Positions 16,173-24,649 of a stretch of 30,839 bases of DNA are shown here, one piece after another; within the stretch, counting starts at the first letter, position 1, and the number at the start of each line of letters is the position of its first letter. The position numbers and the translations under genes were made by a program. Under the pieces are notes generated by a model. The model saw only the letters and a list, made by a program, of their open reading frames with translations. It was not told the DNA's origin and searched no databases. Source of the stretch: Acidobacteriota bacterium (GTDB lineage: Bacteria > Acidobacteriota > Terriglobia > UBA7540); the NCBI GenBank assembly GCA_021789565.1, contig JAJYJL010000003.1, forward strand, positions 1-30,839. Reading direction: 5' to 3'.

Positions 16173-17830
16173 GATGGGCCGCCAGCGGCAACCCGCTGCA
16201 GCCGCGCATAAACGGTGAAGTTCCTCAAAGCCTTGACGCGCCGGTAGCGTTGTCGGAGAAGGCAAGCAAGGGCTGGATACCGCACCAGATATTCCTGGGA
16301 ATCGAGCGTGGTTCCGGAAACGGCGGGGATGGCGTCGCGGCGTTCCACGATGATGAAGAGCGGCTGCTTTGACTTCAGGGTCCGGACAAGTTCATCGCGC
16401 CACACCGGCGGAGCCCAGTCTGAAATAAGACCGAGGTTCGAGACAAAGCGCGAGGGACACTCCCGCCCGGAAAGAAAATAGATGAGGGGCGCGGTTCCCC
16501 ACACGTAAACTTCGTCGCCCGGCGCTGAGTGGCCCTTGAGAAACCGGACGGCCATGAGTTCGCCGCCCAGGTGCTCAATGCCCAGCGACCACCAATAACT
16601 CCCGTAGGATTTTTCAGGATTGCGCCACCACTTTTCCAGTCCCTGATAGCGTTCCACCTGGCGCATGGCGGGCGCGGGCAGCGGAAAATATACGCAGTTG
16701 ATAAAGACCAGCCAGACGCCGACACGTGCGGCAGCCCAGCCGCGTCTGGACAGCGTTTGGGAAACGGCACGAAAACCATCAAAGACCATCACAGCCACAT
16801 ACGCCCAAAGCATGGCGAGAAACGGGAAGAAGGTCTCAAAGCTGTAGGCGTTGAAGCGTGCCTGCGAGGCCGTCACAAGAAATCCCGACGCGGCGGCGAT
16901 GAAGATTGGGGCCGAGCGACGGAAGTCGCGGCATCTCCAGGCGATCAGCAACGCCAGCGCCACGCCCGCTTCCGGCCAGGTTCCCAGGTTGAAGTTGACC
17001 TGGCGCAGCGCCCAGAGAAAGTAGTGAGGTGTCCGCTCGACGAGCATGGCGCCATAGCGCGGCAGCACCTGGAACTGAACTTCTTTCATAGCCGGCCACG
17101 CCCCGGAAAACCGGAACCAGGCAAGCACTCCGCCGATGGTGGCGGCTAGTCCGGCGAGCAGCGCGGCGGTGCGGGCGAGCCAGACCCGCCAGGACAGGGT
17201 CAAGCCCAGGCGGGGCGAAGGCAAATCCAGGCGGCGGGTGTCGAGATAAGGAAGAAAGACGATAAGAGGAAGGAACGCGAGCGCGTTGTACTTGATCCAG
17301 AAAGCAGCACCCAGCGCCAGCCCCGCCGTAAAACTTCGCCACTTCAGCCGGGGCCCGTCGCATGCCGACAGAAAGAAGGCGGCGAAAACCAACAGCATCA
17401 TAAAAACTTCAGGTTGCGCCGCATTGATATAGCCTCTTCGGTTGTGCCAGTAGGCATAAAGCACCGCTGCGACGGCGCCCGTCTGCGGCCCCAGGTACCG
17501 TGCGCAGAAGCAGAACGTGGCGAAGGCGGCCGCTAAAACGCAAACCAGATCCACCGCACCCACCAGCCACGTTACGCGGCCAAGCAGTTGGACGATGGGA
17601 ACGTAAAGATAAAAAATTCCCGGCGGCTTGTTGTCCCAAAGGTCGCGGTAGAGATGCTTGCCCTTCAGCAGGCCTTCAGCAATCACGCAATAGGTCGCCT
17701 GATCGCGGCCGATGGGGTACTGAAGATTGGGCAGGGAGAGGAAGAAGACCGCAGCCAGGGCCGCCATCATCCACATTCGGGAGTTTCGCGAAGAGACAGA
17801 ACCGCCCGAAGTTGCGCCGAACCTGTGCAT
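16169..17830 (-). CDS. GT39-type membrane glycosyltransferase, copy A
   Basis: 553 residues from ATG 17830. The open frame extends upstream to 17926, but 17830 places LPNLQYPIGRDQATYC (Asp43) and RDLWDNKPPGIFYLY at exactly the same residue numbers as in copy B, which supports this start. No strong ribosome binding site is seen. The architecture matches its paralogue: the acidic first loop, a FWIKYNALAFLPL segment, FQVLPRYGAM, many helices, and a C-terminal VYVWGTAPLIYFLSGRECPS. The two are clearly a tandem duplication that has diverged. It lies 111 bp downstream of the GT2-GtrA gene, whose lipid-linked sugar product could be its donor (inference). Confidence 0.87.
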   Translation of the reverse strand: MHRFGATSGGSVSSRNSRMWMMAALAAVFFLSLPNLQYPIGRDQATYCVIAEGLLKGKHLYRDLWDNKPPGIFYLYVPIVQLLGRVTWLVGAVDLVCVLAAAFATFCFCARYLGPQTGAVAAVLYAYWHNRRGYINAAQPEVFMMLLVFAAFFLSACDGPRLKWRSFTAGLALGAAFWIKYNALAFLPLIVFLPYLDTRRLDLPSPRLGLTLSWRVWLARTAALLAGLAATIGGVLAWFRFSGAWPAMKEVQFQVLPRYGAMLVERTPHYFLWALRQVNFNLGTWPEAGVALALLIAWRCRDFRRSAPIFIAAASGFLVTASQARFNAYSFETFFPFLAMLWAYVAVMVFDGFRAVSQTLSRRGWAAARVGVWLVFINCVYFPLPAPAMRQVERYQGLEKWWRNPEKSYGSYWWSLGIEHLGGELMAVRFLKGHSAPGDEVYVWGTAPLIYFLSGRECPSRFVSNLGLISDWAPPVWRDELVRTLKSKQPLFIIVERRDAIPAVSGTTLDSQEYLVRYPALACLLRQRYRRVKALRNFTVYARLQRVAAGGPS

Positions 17831-17941
17831 ACCGCGATCAGGATTCTTATCGGCATTTTCAGGAGGGTGGGTGAGGGATGAATCGCGAAGGGGCTTCCAG
17901 ACGCAGGGCCAGCCGAATCTGACCAAAAGCGGAACTCAGGC

Positions 17942-19078
17942 TTACCCTTGTCCGTCTGCAACAGGGTTGCTGGAGGTGGAGGTCCTCGGGCCCCAGATTT
18001 TCCAGATGGAAGGAATATTGAAGGCGAGATTGAAGGCGCCGTCGAGAAGCACTCCTGCCGCTGCTGCAAGGACCAGCCGTACTCCTTGCAAGGCAAGGAA
18101 AAGCGTCAGGGCGATGTTCAGAATGGCGCCGGGCAGGCAGACTTTCTGGTAGAGCCACAGGCGCGATGCGCTTCCTGCCTTTGCGGGGACACTCCGAAGC
18201 CGGCGCGCGAAGGTCCCGTTCTGGTTCCAGAGGAAGTTCCACAGCAAGGCTGCTTCAACCGCCAGGGGCACAACCCAGAAAGCACTTCCTCCGGCGCGCC
18301 CGGCCATCCGGTAAATCAGGCCGATATCCAGCACGGCTCCCGTGAACCCCACAAAGCTGTAGAGGACCCAGGCGCGGAGCTGGCCCGTAGCGAAGGCCAG
18401 CCGCACCAGGTGGGCCAGGTATTCCGCGTACTGGCGAGCGCCCAGCTTGGAAGCGCCGCGCGTCCTTTCTTCAAACTGGTAAGGCACCTCGACCACGTGT
18501 TCAATCCTGCCTCTGGCCAGAACTTCCAGCAGGATTTTGTAACCCAGCGGCGAAAGCTCAGCGCCCGAAATTGCCGCAGCCCGCACCACGAACATGCCCG
18601 ACATGGGATCACTGACCGCGGAAAGCTTCAGGGGCAGGACGGTGGCGGCCATGTGGGTGGCGCCGCTCGAAATCACGCGCCGAATGAATTCCCAGTCTGA
18701 GGTCCCGCCGCCTGCGATGTAGCGGCTGGCCACGGCCAGGTCGGCGTTGGACTGGCGCAGGGCGGCTGCCAGCGCCACAAGGATTTCCGGTGGATGCTGA
18801 AGGTCCGCGTCAATCACGCCCAGCAGGTCTCCTTTCGCGAGCTTCCAGCCATCCACCACCGCCGTCGCCAGCCCCAAGCGCCCGACTCGGCGAAGGACCC
18901 GCACGTGGAATTCGATGCCCAATTCCTCGGCAAGCTCGGCCGTTCCGTCACCGCTGTTATCGTCAACGACAATCAATTCATATTCTTCGCCGGACCCGGC
19001 CAGCGCCGAACCGGAGCGGCGGATCACTTCCTGAATCGAGTCCGCCTCTTTGTAAGTTGGGATTACAACGGAAATCAT
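17942..19078 (-). CDS. Polyprenyl-phosphate glycosyltransferase (GT2) fused to a GtrA-like membrane domain
   Basis: 378 residues from ATG 19078 (MISVVIPTYKEAD), an exact GT2 start; the frame continues upstream but without similarity. The N-terminal GT-A domain has VVDDNSGDGT (38-47), the metal-binding D90-A-D92 in VIDADLQHPPE, and SDPMSGMFVVR (157-167), the dolichyl-phosphate mannosyltransferase-like pattern. From about 236 a four-helix GtrA-like domain follows (WVLYSFVGFTGAVLDIG, WNFLWNQNGTFARR). GT2 enzymes of this class put a sugar from a nucleotide onto a polyprenyl phosphate at the cytoplasmic face. GtrA domains are linked to flipping or presenting the product. AAGGA is about 13 nt before the ATG. 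It heads the operon with the two GT39 genes. Confidence 0.9.
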   Translation of the reverse strand: MISVVIPTYKEADSIQEVIRRSGSALAGSGEEYELIVVDDNSGDGTAELAEELGIEFHVRVLRRVGRLGLATAVVDGWKLAKGDLLGVIDADLQHPPEILVALAAALRQSNADLAVASRYIAGGGTSDWEFIRRVISSGATHMAATVLPLKLSAVSDPMSGMFVVRAAAISGAELSPLGYKILLEVLARGRIEHVVEVPYQFEERTRGASKLGARQYAEYLAHLVRLAFATGQLRAWVLYSFVGFTGAVLDIGLIYRMAGRAGGSAFWVVPLAVEAALLWNFLWNQNGTFARRLRSVPAKAGSASRLWLYQKVCLPGAILNIALTLFLALQGVRLVLAAAAGVLLDGAFNLAFNIPSIWKIWGPRTSTSSNPVADGQG

Positions 19079-19444
19079 ATCGGGATCAAAGTCCTTCCGC
19101 GTGCGGACTTGAAAGCGACCCTGAAAATAGCATGCGCTCCGGATTCCGTCAATCGGCCCGCAGGTTGCTTCGGCCCGCAGGTTGCTTGCAGGTTGCAGCC
19201 CTCCGGGATGCGGATACCACAGGCTCCGGGGTTGGCGTCGGAATCCGGACACGCGCGTGATTGCCTTTTAGGGAGCGAAGTGCTATCTGTATCTGCTTGG
19301 ATTTGGTTCAGGCTGACACAAGCACATTTCTGTAAGCCCGGTGCATCAGTCTGCGGTACCGGGGTTGCGGTATTTTCCTCTGAATGCGACGGATTCCAAT
19401 CGCCATGGTTTTGCGTAGCCGCAAAAATCTTTTGAGAGGTGATG
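19079..19444. other. Divergent intergenic region between the GT2-GtrA operon and the sulfatase locus
   Basis: 366 bp. It should hold divergent promoters, but no convincing -35/-10 pair could be picked by eye. A 17-bp tandem duplication lies at 19154-19187. GAGAGG (19434-19439) is the ribosome binding site of the downstream sulfatase gene. No plausible gene was found. Confidence 0.5.
19154..19196. repeat. 17-bp perfect tandem duplication plus partial third copy
   Basis: CGGCCCGCAGGTTGCTT occurs at 19154-19170 and again at 19171-19187, followed by GCAGGTTGC. It is upstream of the GT2 start, in its possible leader. Confidence 0.8.
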
Positions 19445-20886
19445 ATGAGTTCAACCAGGAACGAAGCTGGAAAGAACACGGCGGATGCAGGGCTTTCGCG
19501 CCGGGACGTGCTGAAGATGGGCGCTGGGACGCTGGGCGGCGCGCTTGCCGCTGCCGCCTCTCCTGCCACTGGTGCGCAGGAGTCTGCGGGCAAAGGAGTC
19601 CGCAGGCCCAATTTCCTGATCATTATGGGCGACGGCATTCAGCCCGGTGAGCTGAGCGTCGGTGGCAATACGATTTGCAAAACGCCGAACATTGACCGCA
19701 TCGGGCGCGAGGGTCTGCGCTTCCAGAATACCTTTGTGATTAACGCCCTTTGCGCTCCCAGCGGCGCAACGGCGTGATTGACAATAAACAACGGCACATC
19801 GGCCAAGGCATTCCCATCGTTTCAGAGCATTTGCGCAAGGCCGGGTATGAGGTCGCCTTCTGCGGCAAGTCGCATGTGGCCGGAGGCCTGAGAGAATACT
19901 ACTGGGATTATTATTACGGCTATCTCGGGCAGAAACCATTCGTCAACGCACCGATTGCTGAAGGCATCGATGGCCACATCGGTGGTGACCATATTGTTGA
20001 GGGATATTCGGACGACGTGATTACGGAGGCGGCCGCCGGGTGGCTGGAAGGCAGAAGAGAAAAACCTTTCTGCCTGTATTTATGGCTTAAGGCCCCTCAT
20101 GAGCCTTTTATCCCGCCGCGAAACCTGGCGACCTTGTACGACGATGGAACCAAGATCCCCGTGCCCGAAACTTTTGATGAGGACCTGAAAGGTTATCCGG
20201 GCAAGCCGCGCGCCTTCGCGAATTGCGACAACCACATTGGGACGGATTCAACCGGCGTCAGCACTCTGGAAGCAATGGTCAAGAATCATTACGCCTCCAC
20301 CGTGGGCCTGGACCAGAACGTCGGCCGCATTCTGAAGGTTTTGGAACAGACGGGCAAGCTGGACGACACCGTTATCATGTTCACGGCTGATCACGGGTAC
20401 TTCCTGGGTGAATGGCACTTTATGGACAAGCGGCTGATGCACGAACCGTCGATCCGCATTCCTCTGCTGGTGCGCTACCCAAAGATGATCAAGGCGGGCA
20501 CTTTGAACGACAAGATGGTGCTGAACCTGGATATCCCCTCGACCATGATGGAATTGGCAGGGTTGGATGTTCCCGACTCCATGCAGGGGAAAAGTTTTGT
20601 GCCGTTCCTGAAAGGCGAAGAGCCGGCTGGGTGGCGGAAAGACTGGTACTACGCCTTCTATGAGTACCCGGGACCCAACATGGTTCCCAAGAACCGTGGC
20701 ATCCGCACCGAGCGCTACAAGCTGATCGAGTACTGGGAATACGAACCCAAACAACATGAGCTCTACGATCTGCAGGAAGATCCCAAAGAGCTTCACAATC
20801 TTTACGGGGACCCGAAATACAAAGGCCTGACGGCGCGACTTCACCAGCGGATGATGGACCTGGGTAAAGAAGCGGGCGAGATTTAG
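19445..20886 (+). pseudogene. Tat-exported sulfatase broken by a deletion in the active-site signature
   Basis: Frame 1 (from ATG 19445 after GAGAGG) encodes a twin-arginine-like signal (SRRDVLKMGAG) and the sulfatase start PNFLIIMGDGIQPGELSVGG, then reads NALCAPSGATA and stops at 19775-19777. The rest of the sulfatase continues in the next frame from about 19766, starting RNGVIDNKQRHIGQG, through GKSHVAGG, FTADHGYFLGEWHFMDK and YKLIEYWE, to TAG at 20884-20886. Intact family members read C-x-P-S-R-A-x-x-L-T-G-x-x-x-H-x-N-G here. About 11 residues, including the Arg of the signature and the TG, are missing, consistent with loss of 3n+1 (about 31) bases. The remainder is well preserved, so the lesion is recent or an assembly error. 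It sits 174 bp upstream of the maturase. Confidence 0.8.
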
Positions 20887-21060
20887 ATCACCGCTGGACC
20901 AGTGTGGCCGCCCACGGCAACTCTTTTTGGCGGTACGCCGGCCTTCAAGCCTCCATTCCCGGGCCGTGACGTGCTCAAATCCGGCGCGCGAAGAAAACCA
21001 AAGCACAGGAGCGGGCAGGTCCGTTGCGCAAGTGCGCCGTGAGGAATAGACTGGCCTTGT

Positions 21061-22419
21061 ATGTCTCATTCACCCCACAGCAGCGTCATCGAGAAGCCGG
21101 AAATGGGGCAGCAACCCCTGTCGGCTTTTCACATCATGACCAAGCCAGTGGGGCCCATCTGCAACCTCGACTGCCGCTACTGTTTCTACCTTGAAAAAGA
21201 GAATCTGTATCCGGCAAAGTCCAGTTGGGCGATGCCCGAGGACGTGCTGGAAACCTACGTCCGGGAGTACATACAGTCGCAGAATGTCCCGCAGGTTTCC
21301 TTCGCCTGGCAGGGCGGCGAGCCCACTCTGCTGGGCGTGGAGTATTTCGAGAAGGTCGTTGAGCTTCAGAACAAATACGCCGACGGGAAACGGATCGAGA
21401 ATGCGTTCCAGACCAACGGTGTTCTGCTCGACGACCGGTGGGGGGAATTTCTTTCCAAAAATGCATTCCTGGTAGGCCTGTCCATCGACGGACCGGAAAA
21501 ACTTCATGATCACTTTCGCGTGGACAAGGGGGGCCAGCCGACTTTTAAGCGCGTGATGCGGGGCCTGGGATATCTGAAAAAGCACGGCGTGGAGTTCAAC
21601 ACGCTGACGGTGGTCCAGCGCCACAATTCCCACCATCCCCTCGACGTCTACCGCTTCCTGAGAGAAAACGGCAGCGGCTTTATGCAGTTTATTCCCATCG
21701 TGGAAAGGATTGCCAAGGCGCCGAACCCGGGCGGCCTGGTGCTGATCAGTCCCGAATCCGAGGAGGCCGCCAGGGTTTCTGAGTGGTCGGTTGAGCCGCT
21801 GCAATACGGGAAATTTCTGTGCGCAATTTTTGACGAGTGGGTCCGCAACGATGTGGGACGCTGTTTTGTTCAGATGTTCGACGTGGCGCTCGAAAGCTGG
21901 ATGGGCTACCCGGCCAGCCTCTGCGTCTTTCGCGAGACCTGCGGATCAGCCCTGGCCCTGGAGCATAACGGCGACCTCTATTCCTGTGACCATTTTGTCT
22001 ATCCGGAAAACAAGCTGGGCAACATCATGGAAAGCCCGATCAGTTCACTGGTCAATTCCGCCCAGCAGCGCAAGTTCGGGCTGGACAAGCGGGACACCCT
22101 GCCGCGTTATTGCCGGGAATGTGAAGTGCGGTTTGCCTGCAACGGCGAGTGCCCCAAGCACCGCTTTATCCACACGCCCGAAGGCGAGGCGGGGCTCAAT
22201 TATCTTTGCACCGGATACAAAAAGTTTTTCCACCACATCGATCCCTACATGAGGTTTATGGCCGGGGAACTCCAGCAACGCCGGGCGCCCGCCAACGTGA
22301 TGGAGTGGATCCGAACACAGGAAGCGGAAACCTCAGCCGGAAAACAGCCGGGGAGAAACGATCTCTGCCCTTGCGGCAGCGGCAAGAAGTACAAGAAGTG
22401 TTGCGGCGCGGCGGCTTAA
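21061..22419 (+). CDS. Anaerobic sulfatase-maturating enzyme (radical SAM, SPASM) with C-terminal SEC-C motif
   Basis: 452 residues. C34-x3-C38-x2-C41 within GPICNLDCRYCFYLEKE binds the SAM-cleaving 4Fe-4S cluster. FAWQGGEPTLLG (81-92) and SIDGP (141-145) are core barrel motifs. The SPASM region has all eight cysteines expected for two auxiliary clusters: C288, C294, C309, C351, C354, C360, C364 and C383. SCDHFVYP contains Asp310, matching the proposed catalytic base of characterised anSMEs. The enzyme oxidises the active-site Cys or Ser of sulfatases to formylglycine without oxygen, in the cytoplasm before export. Residues 430-449 add a SEC-C zinc motif (C436, C438, C447, C448), as in the SecA tail. 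Its neighbours are a broken sulfatase upstream and an intact Cys-type sulfatase opposite. The ribosome site GAGG is far (16 nt), so the start is probable, not certain. Confidence 0.93.
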   Translation: MSHSPHSSVIEKPEMGQQPLSAFHIMTKPVGPICNLDCRYCFYLEKENLYPAKSSWAMPEDVLETYVREYIQSQNVPQVSFAWQGGEPTLLGVEYFEKVVELQNKYADGKRIENAFQTNGVLLDDRWGEFLSKNAFLVGLSIDGPEKLHDHFRVDKGGQPTFKRVMRGLGYLKKHGVEFNTLTVVQRHNSHHPLDVYRFLRENGSGFMQFIPIVERIAKAPNPGGLVLISPESEEAARVSEWSVEPLQYGKFLCAIFDEWVRNDVGRCFVQMFDVALESWMGYPASLCVFRETCGSALALEHNGDLYSCDHFVYPENKLGNIMESPISSLVNSAQQRKFGLDKRDTLPRYCRECEVRFACNGECPKHRFIHTPEGEAGLNYLCTGYKKFFHHIDPYMRFMAGELQQRRAPANVMEWIRTQEAETSAGKQPGRNDLCPCGSGKKYKKCCGAAA

Positions 22420-22488
22420 AGCCGGAGCCCTCAGCACAGCAACCTGCCATCTCACGCGAAATAACACAGTGCGATAACCCGTAGTTGA

Positions 22489-24057
22489 TCAGCTCTCGAC
22501 CAGCAGGCGCGTCAAGGAGTCTGGCAGGCGCTTCTGCTTGCGTAGCCGTGCCGCGGCAAGCCAGGGACTGTCGGGCGTGCATTCCCACTGGTGCGCCAGG
22601 TCCAATCCGCTGTGGGCCGGAACCGTATACTTGCTGAAGAACTGGTCCAACTCCTCCGTAAGTTCATCGACCACATTGCTGAGAGAGGCGTCCTGGAAGC
22701 GGTTCACGGTTTCCCGCGGGTCCTCCTTCAGGTCGTAAAGCTCATCGCGAAAGCGCACGCCGCCGTAAGGGTAACGCCGGATCAGTTTGTAACGGTCATT
22801 GCGCGCCATACGCGCGTTACCGTATTCGCTGATAATTGTCTTCCGCCGGTCCTGCACCTCACCGCCCCGCAACTGCGCCAAGTAGGAACGCCCGGGCGAA
22901 TTGATTCGTGCCGCCGTTTTTTCGTCCGGCGAGGCTCCCGCAACCTCCAGCAGCGTGGCCCACAGGTCGCAGTGATTGACGTAATCGTTGCACACGGCGT
23001 TCTGGCGGATGCCTCCGGCCGGCCAGCTCACCGTGCATGAAACGAGAATCGACTCCTCAAAAAAATTTTGAGGCAGCGTGCCGTTGCCCTTTTCCCACAT
23101 GCCGTGCTGGCCCGTGTTGAGACCGTGGTCGCCGGTGTAAACAACCAGCGTATTCTCCATTTGCCCCGTGGCCTCCAGCTCCGCCAGCACTTTGCCCACT
23201 TCGCGGTCCAGGCTGGAAACGGCGCCGTAATACTCCATGTGCTTCATGCGCTCAATCTGTGGGTTGCTGCTAACCGGGCTCAACGCCTCGCCGTGGCAGG
23301 GCTGGAACTTTTCTTTGGGAATGTCGCGGAAGGTTGCCGAATCGTATTGTGCCACCAGATCCGAGGGCGCTGCGTCGTGCGGCGAGTGGGTGTCGACGTA
23401 ACCGACAAACAGAAAGAACGGTTTGCCCCGGGCGCCCTCGTTCTTCTTATGGTCGCGCAGAAAATCAATGGCCCGGCGCGTCAGCAGGGGCGACTGCTGG
23501 CCCTGGTCAAGCACCAGGCGCCCCTGGTCTGAAAACTGTTGAACGCCATAATGCGGATACTGCGCCACCCAGTAACTGAACCACCGATCGAAGCCAGGAT
23601 GCGGTTCACGAGTGTGGCCGCAATGCCACTTGCCCACCAGGCCGGTGTGATAACCGGCGTCCTTCATCAATTCTGAAATCAGCGTCTGGCCCTGCAGCCA
23701 CGGGTGCTCCACCGCGTCGGTCTGCTCCTTGAGCCAGTCGTGGATGCCGTGCTGCGACGGCATGCGTCCGGTGAAAAAAGATGCTCTGGCGGGTGAGCAG
23801 ACCGGGCAGGGCGTAAACCCCTGCGTCATGCGCGTCCCTTTCGCCGCCAATCGATTCATGTTGGGCGTCAACAGTTCCGAGTTGCCATAGGCGTGCTGGG
23901 CCCACTGGCCGTGGTCGTCGGTCAGGAACACCAGGATGTTCGGACGCTTCGTTCCGGCCGCAGGCTGCGCCGCAGTGTTTTCGCCAGGCCAGGCAACAAG
24001 TCCAGCCCCCAGGGCGCCCGCCTTTTTTATGAATTCACGCCGTTGAATTCCGCTCAT
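22489..24057 (-). CDS. Tat-exported Cys-type sulfatase (arylsulfatase family)
   Basis: 522 residues. GAGGAG lies 6 nt before the ATG. The N-terminus QRREFIKKAGALGAGLVAW is a twin-arginine-like signal, giving export in folded form. RPNILVFLTDDHGQW (38-52) supplies metal-binding Asp47-Asp48. C87-S-P-A-R91 in PCPVCSPARASFFTGR is the formylglycine signature. GLVGKWHCGH and VVYTGDHGLNTGQHGMWEKG carry further active-site residues. Key catalytic residues appear intact, so this is a functional S1-type sulfatase, probably acting on a sulfated glycan or aryl sulfate; the substrate cannot be read. Overall style resembles heparan- or mucin-type sulfatases of Planctomycetes and Acidobacteriota. It converges on the maturase gene, with stops 69 bp apart, and is the likely maturase client. 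Confidence 0.93.
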   Translation of the reverse strand: MSGIQRREFIKKAGALGAGLVAWPGENTAAQPAAGTKRPNILVFLTDDHGQWAQHAYGNSELLTPNMNRLAAKGTRMTQGFTPCPVCSPARASFFTGRMPSQHGIHDWLKEQTDAVEHPWLQGQTLISELMKDAGYHTGLVGKWHCGHTREPHPGFDRWFSYWVAQYPHYGVQQFSDQGRLVLDQGQQSPLLTRRAIDFLRDHKKNEGARGKPFFLFVGYVDTHSPHDAAPSDLVAQYDSATFRDIPKEKFQPCHGEALSPVSSNPQIERMKHMEYYGAVSSLDREVGKVLAELEATGQMENTLVVYTGDHGLNTGQHGMWEKGNGTLPQNFFEESILVSCTVSWPAGGIRQNAVCNDYVNHCDLWATLLEVAGASPDEKTAARINSPGRSYLAQLRGGEVQDRRKTIISEYGNARMARNDRYKLIRRYPYGGVRFRDELYDLKEDPRETVNRFQDASLSNVVDELTEELDQFFSKYTVPAHSGLDLAHQWECTPDSPWLAAARLRKQKRLPDSLTRLLVES

Positions 24058-24457
24058 GGATGACTCCTCGAACGACTGCCTTAGTGGGCTCAGCGGGCGT
24101 TGTGCCCGTCCGGGCGTTACCCCTGCTGACTGCTGATGCTATCGAACAACAATGAAACCTGAAGCCGTTTCGGGGATGATTATATCTGAAGGTGGGGAAG
24201 GAGTCCGCGGGTTTTCGCCAAGCCACACCGGAAACATCCGGGAGTTCATCAGATCGAGCTCGAGGGGGGACAAATTTAAAGGGCCTCAGCCATCCAAGCC
24301 CAGGATACTGCGACTGAATTTGCTCCGGCGTGCAAGCATCAGCCCCATCGCGGCTTTCAGCATGGGAGCCTGCGGTGGCATTGACCCTCTGGACACCGCT
24401 CGCAGAAATGACTAGACTTCTTATTGCTGATATCACCTGACGGTCAGGGGGTGAACG
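24058..24457. other. Divergent intergenic region between sulfatase and LysW-like gene
   Basis: 400 bp without a convincing gene. An 87-codon open frame (24152-24415) has no ribosome binding site or recognisable content. A TTGACC (24381-24386) could be a -35 box for the LysW-like gene, but a matching -10 is poor. AGGGGG just before 24458 is the ribosome site of that gene. Confidence 0.45.
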
Positions 24458-24649
24458 ATGCCGGCATGTCCAGAATGCGATGCAATGATCGACATCGAAG
24501 AAGATCTGGTGGAAGAAGGCCAGTCCGTCGAGTGCCCGGAATGCGGAGCTCAACTCGAAGTGGTGAACACGTCGCCAGTCGAGCTCGACATTTTAGGTCG
24601 CGGTGAGGACGAAGGAGACGGGGACGTTGATGATGCCGAAGAACTGTAA
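24458..24649 (+). CDS. LysW-like mini zinc-ribbon protein (63 aa)
   Basis: A strong AGGGGGTG precedes the ATG. Two CxxC pairs, C4-P-E-C7 and C26-P-E-C29, with the text GQSVECPECGAQLEVVNTSP, match the LysW carrier-protein family, where a zinc ribbon presents a C-terminal Glu as an amino-group protecting carrier in lysine and arginine synthesis. Here the expected C-terminal EDWGE is replaced by an acidic tail, DEGDGDVDDAEEL, so carrier function as known in Thermus is doubtful. No LysX, LysZ or other AAA-pathway gene is in the window. Family by zinc-ribbon form is reasonably sure; function is unknown. Its last 20 bases overlap the next gene if that starts at 24630. Confidence 0.8.
   Translation: MPACPECDAMIDIEEDLVEEGQSVECPECGAQLEVVNTSPVELDILGRGEDEGDGDVDDAEEL

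Noticed and set aside
19775..19777. Recoded UGA (selenocysteine or readthrough) in the sulfatase
   Set aside because: The downstream sulfatase part is in a different frame, and conserved residues are missing at the junction; readthrough would not restore the protein.
24152..24415. An 87-codon open frame in the sulfatase-LysW gap
   Set aside because: No ribosome site, no recognisable content, unlike neighbouring codon use.
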